Origin: Sphagnum compactum
Taxonomy: Eukaryota; Bryophyta; Sphagnopsida; Sphagnales
Direction of reading: 5' to 3'
DNA: 64,000 nt
Assembly: GCA_965153455.1 (NCBI GenBank)
Contig: OZ234499.1
Location: forward strand, 8,318,515 to 8,382,514
This document shows, piece by piece, positions 36,501-49,745 of the stretch. Below the pieces are notes generated by a model. That model ran no database searches, was not told the DNA's origin, and saw nothing but the letters and a program-made list of their open reading frames with translations. Position 1 is the stretch's first letter. Every line of letters starts with the position of its first letter. The position numbers and the translations under genes are program-made.

Positions 36501-39500
36501 TTACTTGTTTGCTTTTAATGATTTAAAATAATTTAAATAAAAAAGGAATCAATTTTCTTTTTAAGAACAAAAGTTTTATACAAAGAAAAGTTTTGTAGAT
36601 TATGGTCAATTCACATTTAAAGATATTAAAATTATCAAATCAAAACTAGCATAACTTTGTTTTCATATCGGACCTTGGTTGTTGATAGATTGTTCACATG
36701 TTTTGCATATGTGGCACATTAACACAATGATTATCATGAGGCCATACCAAAATGTTAGGAAACAGACAACATTAAATTAAAGCGAAATCCTACATGTATG
36801 TTGTTTTTTCATTCTCCTATCACCAATGTTAAAATAACAATTTGAAAACTAGAAGGGTAAAGGAATAGTTCCATAACTTTCATCACTCCATCGTAAAAAA
36901 ACTTGGAGCTCCAAAGGAATGGCTTCACTTTTTAATGGAAATTCGGACATAGGTTCATTTGTAAGAAGTGCAAGTTTGCAAGCAAATAATTACATAATTT
37001 TGCATGTGAAAATTCATGGAATGATGCAAGCTTTGCATGTAGTTAATTCAACAAATTTGGAAACAAGTTCACAAGCACAAATGGGAGCAAGCTTGCATGC
37101 AAGTTAATTGACAAGGCCAATCAAAGACTTTAGGTCAAGGTGATAGAAGATAAACACATAAATGGCATCTAAAAACTTAAATTTCTTAACATTGACAAGT
37201 GGCAATTAAAAGCACAATGTGTAGTGTTCATGTTCATTGATTTGAAACACATAAAACATCCAACTTTCAAAGAATTCATAGATTCAAAAATGCATATGAT
37301 ACTTGTTGCACAACATTAAAACAAAATTGTCAAAGAATTGCGCAAAATAACAAAATAGAAAATCCCAAAAACATCGCAATGTGTAAAGATTATAATGTTA
37401 TGGATTCTTTTTTCATAATAATAAGCTTACAAACTGTCACAAAATTGTTAAAAATCATGTATCTACTTATGAAAGTTATCTTTTAAAGAATAAGAAAATT
37501 CAATGATTATTTCATAAAAACAATTTTAAGGATGTTATGAACTGATTGAAGTGTTTCAAGAAGAGAAGATTGTTAATCCTCTCTTACATACCATATATGT
37601 GAATGTTGAAAGGATGATATTTGAATGTTGAAAATGATGAAATTTATAGGCCACTAGAGTATGAGATATGCAAAGTGAAAACAAGGACAAACAATCACAA
37701 AACAATGTGCAAGAATCTCAAGATGTGAACACTTATGGTGTGACATGATTTGCAAGTGTAGTGAACTAAGTTTGAGAAATGGAAAAGGTTGTTCTTGTCG
37801 CTTGAGCAATAACCTATTGATTCATGTCATCAACCTTGTTAGCATTCCTCCAACACAATACATTGCAATAGAACAATATCTAAAGAATCAAGGAACAATT
37901 TATGCTACCTCAAATAAAAAAACAAATGAAATTTCTAACAATTCTAGCAAGGCGCCTTTTGCTTTCAAAGAGAGTTTGTGTTCAATAACTAGGATCTCAC
38001 CATGAAGTGTGAACATAAGTAAGGTTGGAATAATTGTTGTTGGCTCTAATGCATGTCTTTTAAGAGGCACTTGCTAATAAGTTAGCTTTCATGCCATGTT
38101 TTAATGTTCTAAAAAGTGGGTTGTAATTTTGCCAAGTAAGCATGCCTTCGATGAGCTCAACATGATGAGCCAAGGGTGTGTCCACTTCAATTTTTCTTCT
38201 ACTAACAAATTTTCGCCAAATTTTGACCTATACAAAGGATTTTGAATGGAAAATATGACCCAAATTAGCTATATTTTGAAATTAAAAAAAAAAAATCACC
38301 AGATTTTTGTGATAAGTTATACACTAGGTAGCCAAGAATATAAAAGGATTCTTTTTATTATTATTAAATTTCATATCTAGTACATAACCAAATGTAGCTA
38401 AATTATTTTCTGGATGATCGGGACTTTGACTTCATCACAAAATCCTTAAAAGAAATTCACTGGTGCACTTGATATAAACTACCCTCGATAGCATCCTTGG
38501 GGCATTAAAGGCAGGGAATGTTGTTGGAAATTGTGAAGGGGGGTCTTACAGGATGGGTAAATAGAGAAGTTGGGTCAATTTTGAAAACGTAAAGAGTTGA
38601 AAAAAGCGCTGAATCAGCAAGTCTTAACTTTAACCTAGGAAAGAGCCAAATAAATAAATAAATTTTTGTAAAATAGAAGTAATGAAGAAGTAGCCTAGTT
38701 GTAGTTTTTTTTTCTCCAGACGAATTTTGTCATTTTTTCAACAAAAGAAATTGAGAATTTTTTTTAAATTAAAATTTTTTTTTTTGACTAGTTTTGCAAA
38801 TTTTTGGGGGAAAATTTGTCAGATTTGTTTCATCAAAAAATTGATTAAAAAAAAAAATTCCTCACGAAGCTCCAATGGCAAGGATCCCTAGAATTAATTA
38901 GCATTATTAAATGGCGATGTTCCTAGGTGGGATGTAGCAATTTTACAAAATTGTTGTTACAAGTGACCCAACTAAGAAATGGCTAGGTCTAGATCTGGCT
39001 AAATTAATTATTTTTATGTAGAAAAATTACAAAATTGTTTACTTTTTACAATTTTACGTCCGTATAACAAATCCCTTAAAATCACAATTTTCACGTATTT
39101 TGATTTCATAAAGAAATTCGCCAAGTTGCGAAATTTCTCCACAGAATTTAATTTTAAAAATAAATAAAAACTCTGCAAGTTAGTGCAAGGTAAAGAACGT
39201 CAAGAAAAAGAAGACGAAGAAAATATAAAATCATATATATTAATTCAGTAAGTCTGTCTATGTGTCTGTCTGACACGACAATTCTGTTGCAATTCTATGA
39301 CAGAACCGGCCTCTACATTTTCTATGGCAGAATCGGGCAATGCATTTTCTATGACAGGGCTTGGTAACGGGGTGGGGGGGGGCCAGCACGGGCGAGGGGG
39401 GACATCACGAGGCGGAAAGTTAATTATATATAACAGGGGAATGGGGGAGGGGGGGAAATCAACGGGTTAAAAAATCAGAGTGAAAAATGCAAAGGACGGA

Positions 39501-39690
39501 GGGGGCTTGACGGGTGCATTATGCACCGAGTTCACACTAGTAAATGAATAAACACAATATATAAAACAAACAACAAGGAGATGAAAGCAACCCGACAACC
39601 GCCTGCTGTCCGGAATGGGCTTCTTGAAGATGCCCATTTCGACGAAGACAGGCGGCGATGGTTTGCTAACTTTCCAATCGCGTTTTTGCG
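33588..39690. other. AT-rich spacer with diverged repeats and C/G-rich tracts
   Basis: No supported gene. The motif acccaacattagttgatg at 34288-34306 recurs in diverged form elsewhere in the window. A segment ending a.cttccatgt.a.a.t.a..agaaa recurs near 35670, 36078 and 36418, preceded by C-rich cccacccac-type sequence, suggesting a diverged repeat of roughly 340-410 bases. A C-rich tract lies at 35601-35656 and a G-rich tract at 39369-39456. The rest is poly-A/poly-T-rich DNA. Confidence 0.5.
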
Positions 39691-39936
39691 TCAGCCACGA
39701 TTGCCATAGACGCCAAACTTGGGAACCTCCTTGCCGCTGCAATTTCGGATGGATTGCTTTCTTATCGCCTCCTCTAAGTAATCCAGATTTGACCGACCAG
39801 CAACTCCATATGACAGCGAGGAAAAAACAACCAAAACTAAGCAAACTAAGCAAAGCATAGGTGCAAAGGCTGTTGCACCACTTAACATGTGTGGGCGAGG
39901 CGAAGAGAAGAAGGAGCATACTTTGATCATTTGCAT
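39691..39936 (-). CDS. Candidate small secreted peptide precursor, unknown family
   Basis: A minus-strand frame of 81 residues has alternative ATGs at 39888 and 39858. The stretch MLCLVCLVLVVFSSLSYGVA has the length, hydrophobicity and small residues of a signal peptide, with likely cleavage after VAG. The mature part would be about 34 residues, SNLDYLEEAIRKQSIRNC then SGKEVPKFGVYGNRG, charged and with one Cys. This layout is typical of plant peptide precursors, but I recognise no known family (not CLE, RALF or IDA). It is divergent from the RGLG gene, with about 116 bases between start codons. It lies wholly within a longer antisense frame, so chance is possible. Confidence 0.35.
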   Translation of the reverse strand: MQMIKVCSFFSSPRPHMLSGATAFAPMLCLVCLVLVVFSSLSYGVAGRSNLDYLEEAIRKQSIRNCSGKEVPKFGVYGNRG

Positions 39937-40052
39937 CCATTTTTATGTTTTTTTGGTGGGTTTTTCTTTTGGGTTTTCTTTCTCTACTTTGGTTTTTATC
40001 TAACCCATCTGCAAGAAGCAGATCCGGTGCTTCTAAAGCTCGGATTGCAGTC

Positions 40053-43000
40053 ATGGGAGGGAAGCAGTCCATGGAGTCTCGTAGCTCTTTGCCGCGTCTC
40101 TCGTCTGGCAATCGTTATGTGATAGAGGAGGATCAGCAGTACGGGCAGCAATCCCCTCTTCCTCCTCCTGCTGCTTCTTCTTCCTATAGCCAGGCTCCTT
40201 CCGGATATTCACATGCGCCTCCGCCGCGCAGTTTGGGTAAACGGCTCTCCAGGAAATACTCTCACATCACTGATCAGTTCACGAATGTTGAGCAGGTATG
40301 CGTTTCTGCAACTTACTTGGTGGCTTTTGCGTTGATTTGCGTTGTGCCGTGATGTCGGAGCTTCGATAGAGGATTGACTTAGGGATTTGAAAGGAAGCTG
40401 AGCTTATGGGTGAGCCCTAGTTCGGCATGGTAGGGTTTGGTAGGGGAAAAGAGTCGAGGGTTTGATTCCTAACCCTAGGCCATAGGTGTTTGAGGGAAAG
40501 TTTGAGGCAATGGAGTGGGACCCCACATCTAGGATGGGAGTTTCTTTCTCGAGATTGGGAACGAGAGAGTTGAGTTGCCAGGTTTTTGGGATTTTCTGTT
40601 ATTTTTTTGCGGTTTTGGGAGACATGTTTCCATGGTGCTCATGGCTTATGTGGTTGGTTTGAGATATCATGCAGGTGCAGCAGGCACTTGGGCAAGCAGG
40701 GTTGGAGTCATCGAACTTGATAGTAGGAATTGATTTCACCAAGAGCAATGAGTGGACAGGTGTGACACATTTTCTCTATACCTCGTTGATACTGTTGTAG
40801 TTTGGCAGGCTCATAGACTCAAGTTGGCCTTTCTTGTTCAGAGATACACTCTGGATTATGTGCCCCGGGAGTTAAATTCACAGGTTATCAGCTGCCAGCT
40901 TTTTCTGTACTCCATCCTCCTCATATTCTCTGTTGCAACATGTTTTGTTAGTATGTCTTCTTTCTCTATAGTTATGTTTTGAACTGGTGACTCTCACATG
41001 ATTCTAGGCCAATTTATCTGTTGCATTGATGAGAGAGGAGATGATGATGGAATGTGGGTTTGAATTTCTCTATAACATTCCAACTTTCTGTTTGCGAAAC
41101 CTGGGTCCTTGGTTTGGTGGGAATGACAACAAATCATGATCTTCTTTTGCTGGGATGGTGCAGGAAAGGTTTCATTTAATAGGCGCAGTTTGCATTCAAT
41201 TGGCAATGAGCCCAATCCATATGAGCAAGCAATCAGTATTATTGGCCAGACTCTATCACCATTTGATGAGGATAATCTGATCCCTTGTTTTGGTTTTGGA
41301 GACGGTGGGTCATTTTTCTAGCTTTTACCAGTTGAAAAGATTTTCTGTAAGATCACAGAATTTGGAGCAATCTCAGAAGCTATGTCAGAATGACATTCCT
41401 GTATTGCAAGCACCACACAGTTGTGGATGTACACTGGATGTGGGTACATAGTAGCCATTAGTACAGAAGACAGCCTATTTAAATTTCAAGGACTGTGACT
41501 TGTGTTGTTTCATCAAGCTGAGTTCTTGAACTGGTAATGTGATGCAGCATCAACCCATGATCAGAAAGTTTTCAGCTTCTTTCCAGACCACAGGCCATGT
41601 GCAGGCTTTGAGGAAGCACTTTCTCGCTACAGGACAATTGTCCCCCATCTGAAGCTTGCTGGTAGGTTAAGTGCCCATTGAGCTGCTTATTTAGATGTTG
41701 AGGTTTTTCATTGATTGGTCATGCAATTTATCAAGAGACGTAGGGGATTACTGCTGCAATTTCCTAGGGTTTAGGGTGCTGTAGAGATGCTCTTGGTTCT
41801 CTAACCTTATTGTTTATGGTCGATGGCAGGGCCCACATCCTTTGCCCCAATAGTTGATGCTGCTGTTGATATTGTTGAGGAGAGTGGTGGCCAATACCAT
41901 GTGCTCATCATAATTGCAGATGGACAGGTTTTTATGTCACCCATTTGGCCTTTGTTATGAATGTAGTTGTTGATGTTGATTGCATAAACGCTAGACATGG
42001 CTACTTGTTCTCATCTCTTGTCAACCCTCGTACACATCTCATTACTTCCTGCAGCTTAATAAGCAATGTGAAGCTTGCATTCTCATCCACTGAACTACAT
42101 TGTTTTGTGGCTATGCAGGTCACACGGAGTGTTGACACTGGACCTGGGTACCTTAGTCCACAGGAGAGGATGACCATTGATGCAATTGTGGCTGCTAGGT
42201 AATCTCCAGCCTCTTCTACACTCACTAGCTTAGATCTTTTTCCAGTTGTTAGCCAATCTGTGCAGTCTAATGGTGGTAATGACATCATCGGGCTAGAAAC
42301 TGACCACTCCTGAAATAAAGGCTGTAGCTAGATAGGGTGGAGAGTCACTCATTCAATCTTAGTTGACAAAGCCAAGGGTCTCCTCCTACAATTTTTCTTG
42401 ATTGCTAAAAGCTGACAACTGTTTTTTCATCTTGGTGTGCAGTTTTTATCCTCTATCAATTGTTCTAGTGGGTGTGGGTGATGGGCCCTGGGACATGATG
42501 CAACAGTTTGATGATAATATCCCAGCTCGCAGTTTTGATAACTTTCAGGTAATTCAAAATCCCAGTTGTCAATAAGCTTTGGAATATCTGAGGAGTTGTG
42601 AGTATTTTACAACCAGAAGTGGAGAAGTGGCATGTTACCTTTCAAAAACTGACTTGTTGTCACTTTTGTGGTTGTAGTTTGTGAACTTCTCTAAAATTAT
42701 GGAGAGGAACTTACCTCCACAACAGAAGGAAGCATTGTTTGCATTATCAGCACTGATGGAGATTCCTCAGCAGTACAAGGCAACAATAGAGCTCGGCATC
42801 CTGGGGTATGAACAATGTTGTGAAATGATTGTGAGCATTGTGGATGTACCATAGAGTTTTTCTTTCTTTTCCAGTCTTCATTTTTATCCTGAATCAGGTG
42901 TTGGAAGAAGATGATTGCACCCACTGAACAACCTTCTTTTCTTGACTATTGGGTACTGTATTTTAGCTGAGAACCTTATTTGAGATGCAGGTCCATGGTT

Positions 43001-44160
43001 GTCTGTATACTTGTACCCTGGAATTGTATTTGTGAGTTCATTTGAGATCATCTTGTTCTGTTCATGGATGTGTGCATTGATGAGGACTGATGTGGTTGAG
43101 AACAGGCAACAAAGAGGAGAATCACCGGGAAAGAAGCCACTTCCGCCACCGAATGCAGTTTTGCAAGCGGATGCAGGTGCCTATGGTCATCCCCAACCAT
43201 CGGGCTATGGATCCACACACAGTGTTGGACGCTCAAATTCCTATGCACCTGACTATAATAAGCCTCCATCTTATCCTCCATATGGTTATCCACCAGCAAA
43301 CTTACAATCACAATATAGTGGTCGGGGTGCATATGGCTATCCATCATCTGGGGCATCATCACCCCCATACAATTATCCACCATCTGGTTCAGCATCACCC
43401 CCTACTGCTCCAACATTTGGGGATGAAAGCCCACAAAGGAGAGAAGATACAGAGGGGGGACAGGTGTGTTGTAACTTCCTTTCTGCTAGGATTTTAATAG
43501 AAAAAGGTACCTAAGCTCTTAAGGTCTATCCAAGGCATTCTGCAAGACAGCTAAAGCTATGCATGCAGATGCTCACCTCAAAGATGTAGTTGCTCTTTGA
43601 TGTTTCTATATGCCAACTTCTTGAGAAAGGTTAGCAAGGAAGACGAAGGTTTAACCAGAACTGGGATGACAAGACACCACTTCTGCCTTCCTGTTCATAT
43701 TATGGAGTATTTCTTGATCTCTGTTCCAGTTTCACCAGAGCATCTGTAATGCAAAGAGTGATTGTCTTTTCTCTTACAGGTGTGATACTTCTTTAATCAG
43801 TTGAGCATTGAGCAATCTTGCCTTGCTGATGTAAACTACATGTTGGTGGTGGAATTTTGCAGAATTGCCCAGTTTGTTTAACAGAGAAGAAGGACATGGC
43901 TTTCAATTGTGGCCATCAGGTATCTCTATCAGCTTGAGAACTTGTGTTCTTTGCATGTTTTGATTTGGCAGTGTTATCTATCCTTGGATGGATCAAAGGA
44001 CCGAAAAAATTGGGCCATCATGATTTGGTGTACTTTCACTGATGTGATTGTCTGTTGCTTTTCAATTGGTGCTCTACAGACATGCCGGGGATGTGGCGCA
44101 CATCTAACAACCTGTCCAATATGCCGAGAGAACATTACGACAAGGATCCGTCTTTACTAG
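40053..44160 (+). CDS. RGLG: RGLG-type E3 ubiquitin ligase (copine/vWA domain plus RING finger)
   Basis: Eleven exons: 40053-40295, 40675-40759, 41164-41304, 41548-41661, 41830-41927, 42119-42198, 42443-42548, 42678-42805, 43106-43463, 43863-43919, 44080-44160. All join in frame to give 496 residues. The N-terminus MGGKQS fits an N-myristoylation signal, so membrane attachment is likely. A copine-type von Willebrand A domain spans about 85-331 with metal site D101-F-T-K-S105 and family motifs [45 protein letters not shown] and [17 protein letters not shown] Pro/Tyr/Ser-rich linker spans about 332-450. A C-terminal RING has ligands C453, C456, C467, H469, C472, C475, C482, C485. In Arabidopsis, RGLG proteins attach Lys63-linked ubiquitin and act in hormone and stress signalling; a similar role here is inferred. 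No key residue is missing. Confidence 0.93.
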
Positions 44161-44563
44161 GCATAGTTCAGATGGGTGATTGCCACTTCAAAAAATAGCA
44201 ATATAGGGGTAGAAGATACTTGACACTATTGTGCAACTCTAGGGAGATGTTTTGTGTACAATATTAGTGTCTCTTTGAGCTAGTAGCATTTGTAATATGA
44301 CATTGAAGCTGTAGTTTGTACATGTCATACTGGAATCTTGAATCAGACAAGGGTTACAAAGTAGGATGTTATTTTGTCATTACATTGTTTCTGCTACTAG
44401 GTTACCAGAAGGTTTTCTGTAACTTGGGTGACAAACAGGGCATTGGGATCATATTCTAATCCCGAGTTTCTAATGTCAATCACATTTCAAGCCTGTGCAG
44501 TGAAAATATAAATGTTCTGAAAGCTTTTGTATTCTCCTTCACACTTATTGGTGGGAGAGATAG

Positions 44564-44569
44564 AATAAA
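44564..44569 (+). promoter_or_regulatory. Candidate polyadenylation signal of the RGLG gene
   Basis: AATAAA lies about 400 bases after the RGLG stop codon, the first canonical hexamer downstream. Confidence 0.35.
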
Positions 44570-45528
44570 GCAGATTTGGAGTAAGGGTTGACTGGTTCAC
44601 TTGGGTTCTTTCGCAATGAGTTTGTGCCCATCGCTTGTAGTTAAAGATGCTGCAGTCATCTTTTCTTCACTCCCATATAACTGTTTTGTTTCTCCTCTTT
44701 GTTTTTAAGGATGTTTTCTTCCTTCTTTGTGCACCTCATTTTCTGCATTCAGTTTTGTAGTTCTCAGGCCCCTTTCAGTCAATTATCTTTTGTTCTTTCT
44801 TTTCAAATCTATCTTCCAACTTTCCACATATCACATTTCAACTTTTGAAATCAAAAGCTGGTGTGGTGTAATTGGTTGGGCATGTATACAAAAATTGGCA
44901 GAACCAAATGTATCAATTCTTGGTGAAAAATCTTTTTTGAGATGTTCCCCCTTAGAGCACCTACTTCTCATGCCACAAATGTGGTGGCAGAAGTTTATTC
45001 TAGTTTATTTTGGAATATTATGGGTTGTTTTGGCAGTGCGTAATCATGGCAGCTGCTTGTCACTGCTATTTGTTATGCAATTTGTGACGAATGTCAAGGT
45101 AAGACACACTTGAGCAACTCTCTGAAGGTTATGACTGCAGTTATTGTTACCTTCAAACTGTCTTGTCACTGCGGAGATTGTTGTGCTTTGTGTAGATTTT
45201 CAGTCTGGGTTTATAGTGGCAATCCGTTGCTTGCTTTTTTGTCTGGATTTGAATTTTGAGAGCAGTGTACATATATACATCAATATTTTGGTCAGACATT
45301 TGATATCATCTCTTGTTTTTCATCATCTTATTTGGGATGAAAAGTGGTAGAGGTGGAAGATGACCAATTGTGGTCAGAATGAAGGTTTCGGAAGGAAAAG
45401 GTTCCAAGTTCCAAGTATATTCGTGGCACAAGGTTGATTCAGAAAGCCAATAGCAACAAGGTTGGCCTAAATATGGCGACTTGACGGCTATTGGTAGGGA
45501 AATGGCAAAGGATAGCATGTTACGGTAG

Positions 45529-45768
45529 CCTAGGGTCAGTTTCACATTGAGAAAATGAATAATTTTTTTTTCAAAAAATGAATTCATATTTTAATTTTGA
45601 AATTATATATTTTTCCATCATCTACTATGATATTGTGATATGCGTAGTGAAATTATTCAGAATGTAGCCTATGATAATTATGATGATTTTCAACATGTCA
45701 AATTCATATTTTCATGAAATTTCATTTCACTATTTGGAGGATTATTTAATGACGAAACTGACCTTAGG
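45529..45768. repeat. MITE-like element with imperfect terminal inverted repeats
   Basis: The left end cctagggtcagtttcac (45529-45545) and the reverse complement of the right end (cctaaggtcagtttc, 45754-45768) match with one mismatch over 15 bases. The 240-base interior is AT-rich, and aattcatatttt occurs near both ends. Ggtag lies next to the left end and within four bases of the right end, so a target duplication is uncertain. Confidence 0.45.
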
Positions 45769-47943
45769 ATAAGGTAGTGGCACATGAAGTGAACCCAAAA
45801 TCAGGATTATGGTTGATTTGGATGGTCAGATCCTGTCTTGTTGAAGTTTTCTTTATCTTCAAACCTTTCCAACTTTGAAGCATGAAAAATGACTTTCATC
45901 AAACAAGCTTAAGATTATGCAACAATCCTAACTTAGTGCATGGCCACCACTGATTTTTTTTGATGGGCTATATATGGCCTAGTTGCTAGAGGGAAAGCTG
46001 CTTGGGCTAATTTTTCTTCCCCAACATAATTTTTTGATGTTTTGAGCAATATTGAAAAAAAGTTAGTAAACAACTTCACCCTCATCATGTTGATGGTGAT
46101 TGCCACTCTTTGACACAAATGACAACACCAACGACCGTTAGCAATGATGTTGATGTCATTAAGCAGGCACATTTGAAACACAGATCTCAGGTCTTGTAGC
46201 CCACCAAGGAGATCCTCACCCTCCTTTGTCATGGACATGTTTACAAAATTGCACTCTCTCAACATCGAAATTCTAAATGTTGTCACCAAACTCCAATTCA
46301 TGGCACATGCTCTCATGGTTCTATTTTCTTATTGTACAATTTAGCAACTCATGAAACTTCTTGACTATTGTTGTTGGAACTTGTTGATTATTAAACCTTC
46401 AAATCAATACAGGACATGCTTTGATAGTGTAACAAGAGATGACAATAGAAAAGCTGCAACATGGGTCATATATTTCTAATTGGTTTTGGGTCATATGTTT
46501 AATGCTTAACTTTATTATTTGTATTTATTTTTGGTTTGAAATATAGAGGGGAAAGTATTAATGAAAGAACAATTTAGTGAGGCTGGATTAGAGAGACCAA
46601 ATGCACATATGTTTTTTAAAAAACATTTATTAGTTTTGAAGTTTTATTATCAAAGAGCTACTTGGAGTAGCTATTCCATAACCAACTTTGTGATGAACAT
46701 TAGGATTGTTGTTGCCAGGTGAAGGTATTGTAATGCAGACTTTATAACCCAATTTTACTTGAAGACAATTTAGGTTCTACAGTCACTTGAGTAGTTATTT
46801 TTGAGCATGTCTAGCAACCTGAAGTTGCATTAACATACATGGAATGATTTTCAAGAATAAGAAAACCAATGCCAAATTGTTTTGAGAATATGTGAAACTT
46901 TCATTATATGTAAACAAAACTACATTATAACTAATAAGGATGCCAAACTTGGATATCTTGAAATGAAAGAGGCTTTGCACACCTCACAAGCAAAAAACTT
47001 ACATAACAAAAGTGGCACTTGTAAGAAGGTGGTGTGATGGATAATTGGATCCTAGTCTCTTGTAGGACGAAAACATACAAAAATGGCACTCTTTAGATCT
47101 AGCCTAGTCCTAGTCTAGACCTTGCCTAGATGTGGGGCTGTTCGAACTCCCAACCTGAAAACCCTAAACCTGAGGATGAAAACTCAAATTGAAGACTTTT
47201 AATGCCAAATTTTATTTTATTATTACACAATAAAGTCATTTTTGAAAGTGTAAATATGTGGTACATTACCTTTTTGTATGTTTTGTTTTTGAAATATGAA
47301 CACATTTTTCATTTTTCGGGCCACCCGATATAAATGAGTACTCCATTTTCTGTGACCTTGCTTTTTGATAGCATGTTCCTTTTTGTCAAGTCTTAGATGT
47401 GTGCGTGAACTGAGTGTGAATTGCATATGCGTGTGATGATGATCTTGAACGTGTGAGATTTCCATTGTGCATCTATTTCAGAACATGCACTTGCAATTCT
47501 GTCAATCAATACATATATGAGTTCAATAGGAGTCCAAGGTAAGTGTGTCTCATGAGTTGTGATCAGCTAGAATATAGGAAGAGGGCAGAAGCAGCTTAGA
47601 AAAGCAAAAGTTAAGAAGTCTGGGCCCCATCCAAGGGATCTGCACAGTAGATGAGCAAAGTGAATGCGTCAACCATTGGTTGGGACAGAGAGGATGCTGC
47701 AGGTGGTAGTGAGAGAGGAATTGAGATCATATGCACAAGTGATCAGAGGAAGACCGGAGTGCAATGAGAGTTCATTGTGCTGAGAGTATTTTAAGGTCTG
47801 CTAAAAGAGGAGTTAGAGTGAAGGAATAGGGAGGAGGATCCAATAAGAATCTGCCAAACCCCATTTTGGTATCTCGACATCTCACGTTGTTGGTATTTTT
47901 GCTTCTAAAGGTTTGTAAGTTTGCAAAAACTAGAATTTTGATA

Positions 47944-48250
47944 GTGATTTGTAGCTTCATACAAACAAATGCATTTGGCATTTTTAGTTGTGGAAATAAT
48001 TGGAAAAACTATGGTGATTTGCAACTTCATGAAACATTATATCCGGGTCATTTATTTGGGTTGTGTTGTGTGGAATTTGTAGCTATTTGGCAACTTGTGG
48101 AAATTGGAAATGTAGTGATCTCCAACTTCCTATAAACAAGTTCTTTTGGCATTTTTGTTTACGGAAACTATAACATTATGGTGATCTACAACTTCATGAT
48201 ACATTCTATTTGAAACACATTCACCCAAGGCAAATATAGGAATAGTTGAT
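47944..48250. repeat. Diverged tandem duplication of about 170 bases
   Basis: A gtgat.t...acttc motif starts at 47944, 48014, 48115 and 48181. The first and third copies share aaacaa.t.c.tttggcattttt.gtt..ggaaa and lie 171 bases apart; the second and fourth lie 167 apart. Coding function is not apparent. Confidence 0.55.
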
Positions 48251-49471
48251 CATATTTGTAATAGGTGTAATTGTTGATGCTATGCATGTTATTTACAATC
48301 TACCATGGGCGATACTTTTTATGAGGTTTAAGGTGATGAGATGTACAACTATTAAGGTTTTTATTAGAGTTGGTTTCAGTTCTCATAAGAGTTAAAAGAG
48401 AATTAGTCTGGTTATTTTTTAAAAAAGTCAAAATTTTATACCTTAATCAAATTTTTAGAATATCATCAAAATGAGAATTGTTGATTTTCAACTAGGCCAG
48501 TTCTCACCTAAATAAGATTTGAACCCAAGATCTTTTCAAAATAGACAGTACTAACCACAAAATCACATTTAATCACATGATTAAATGATTGTTTTTATTT
48601 AATGCTCATTTATCCTAGTGGTTTTAAATTTAAGATCATTGACATCTGTAGGCTTGAAATCTAAAGTTCAACTATTTTGTACACATATAAAAGCTTATGA
48701 CATAATAATAATGCTTACTAAAATATCTAGAAAGTCTTGGGTTCAAATCTTGCAAGGGGGTATGGGTAGGTGATTATATCTATTTGGGTCTTTATAAACC
48801 TATACAAGCATGAGAACTAGCTTCGAATGTTCACTTGATAACCTTCATGAATATCAAGTTTGAGTGTCTGTGATACCCACTTGGTTTTCAAAGTGCGATA
48901 TTTTGTTCAAAATGAGAACATGCAAGTTTCAAATTGAAAATTGAACTAAAATCAACTTGTAATTGGTGGATCTCTAATACCCACCCAACATTGATTTCTA
49001 TGTTGAAAAGGAATCATTTTTTCTTGACAAATTACTTAACTTTGATTTATGATCACTTCACATTTTCAAATGATAAATGTTCATAAATTTGGTTTTTTTG
49101 GAAAATTTCTCACTTAAGTTCTTATAAGCAATAATTTACTTTTGTTATGTTACAAATTTGGCCATGGAAAATACTAAATTTTTTTACCTAATGAAAATCT
49201 CAGTAGAAGTGTCCCGCCCCCCCCCCAAAACACAAAACAAAAATTGTTGATTTTTTTTTTTCCAAAACTCAGGGAATATGCAACCAAAATATTTTTTATT
49301 TTTCACATTTTTGCAAAATTAGTCACCCAAAAAACAGGGTTGGTTAAACATGGTTTGGTGGGCCGTGACCCTTTTCCCACGGGCCGGGCCGGGTGAAGCA
49401 CAAGAAGTTTACCCGCTAGGGTTGTGGGCACCCATTCTTTGTTCCTTTCTGCAAACACCCAGAAGGACGCT

Positions 49472-49745
49472 GCATCCGGCGGGTATCTAGCGGAGGCTGC
49501 GGCGGATCGCACCCCGAGACCCGGGCCGTGCTGCGGGGGAACGAGTCCTCCGCTTGTGGAGCAGAGGTGCATCCGGCGGGTGTCAGGCGGATGCCGCGGC
49601 GGATCGCATGCTGAGTTTGCTGTGGGAGGAGGTCTCCTCCGCTTGTGGGGCAGAGTTGCATCCGGCGGGTATCTTTCGGATGCCGTGGCGGATCGTATGC
49701 TGAGCTTACTGCGGGAGAACGAGCCCTCCGCCTGTCGATCAGAGT
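49472..49745. repeat. GC-rich tandem repeat upstream of the stress-protein gene
   Basis: Three copies begin gcatccggcgggt at 49472, 49569 and 49658 (spacings 97 and 89), each followed by cgga.gc.g.ggcggatcg and a ctccgc segment. The tract is rich in CpG in otherwise AT-rich DNA and ends about 300 bases before the stress-protein start codon. It lacks stops in several frames on both strands, which fits skewed composition better than protein coding. Confidence 0.8.

Larger units (their letters stand above)
44570..49471. other. Spacer between the RGLG and stress-protein genes
   Basis: No supported gene. It contains a MITE-like element (45529-45768), a diverged tandem duplication (47944-48250), and B-box-like gggttcaaatc motifs on the minus strand near 48520 and on the plus strand near 48740 that may be SINE relics. 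A minus-strand frame at 45933-46316 has no recognised domain. The segment 47580-47860 is less AT-rich than its surroundings but shows no coding signature. Confidence 0.45.

Noticed and set aside
39467-40111. 214-codon minus-strand frame
   Set aside because: It runs antisense across the RGLG first exon and leader, has no recognisable domain and mixes unrelated composition; only the embedded signal-peptide frame in another phase is kept as a candidate.
45933-46316. 127-codon minus-strand frame as a retroelement gag
   Set aside because: Only a vague resemblance, without zinc knuckle or protease; insufficient to call.
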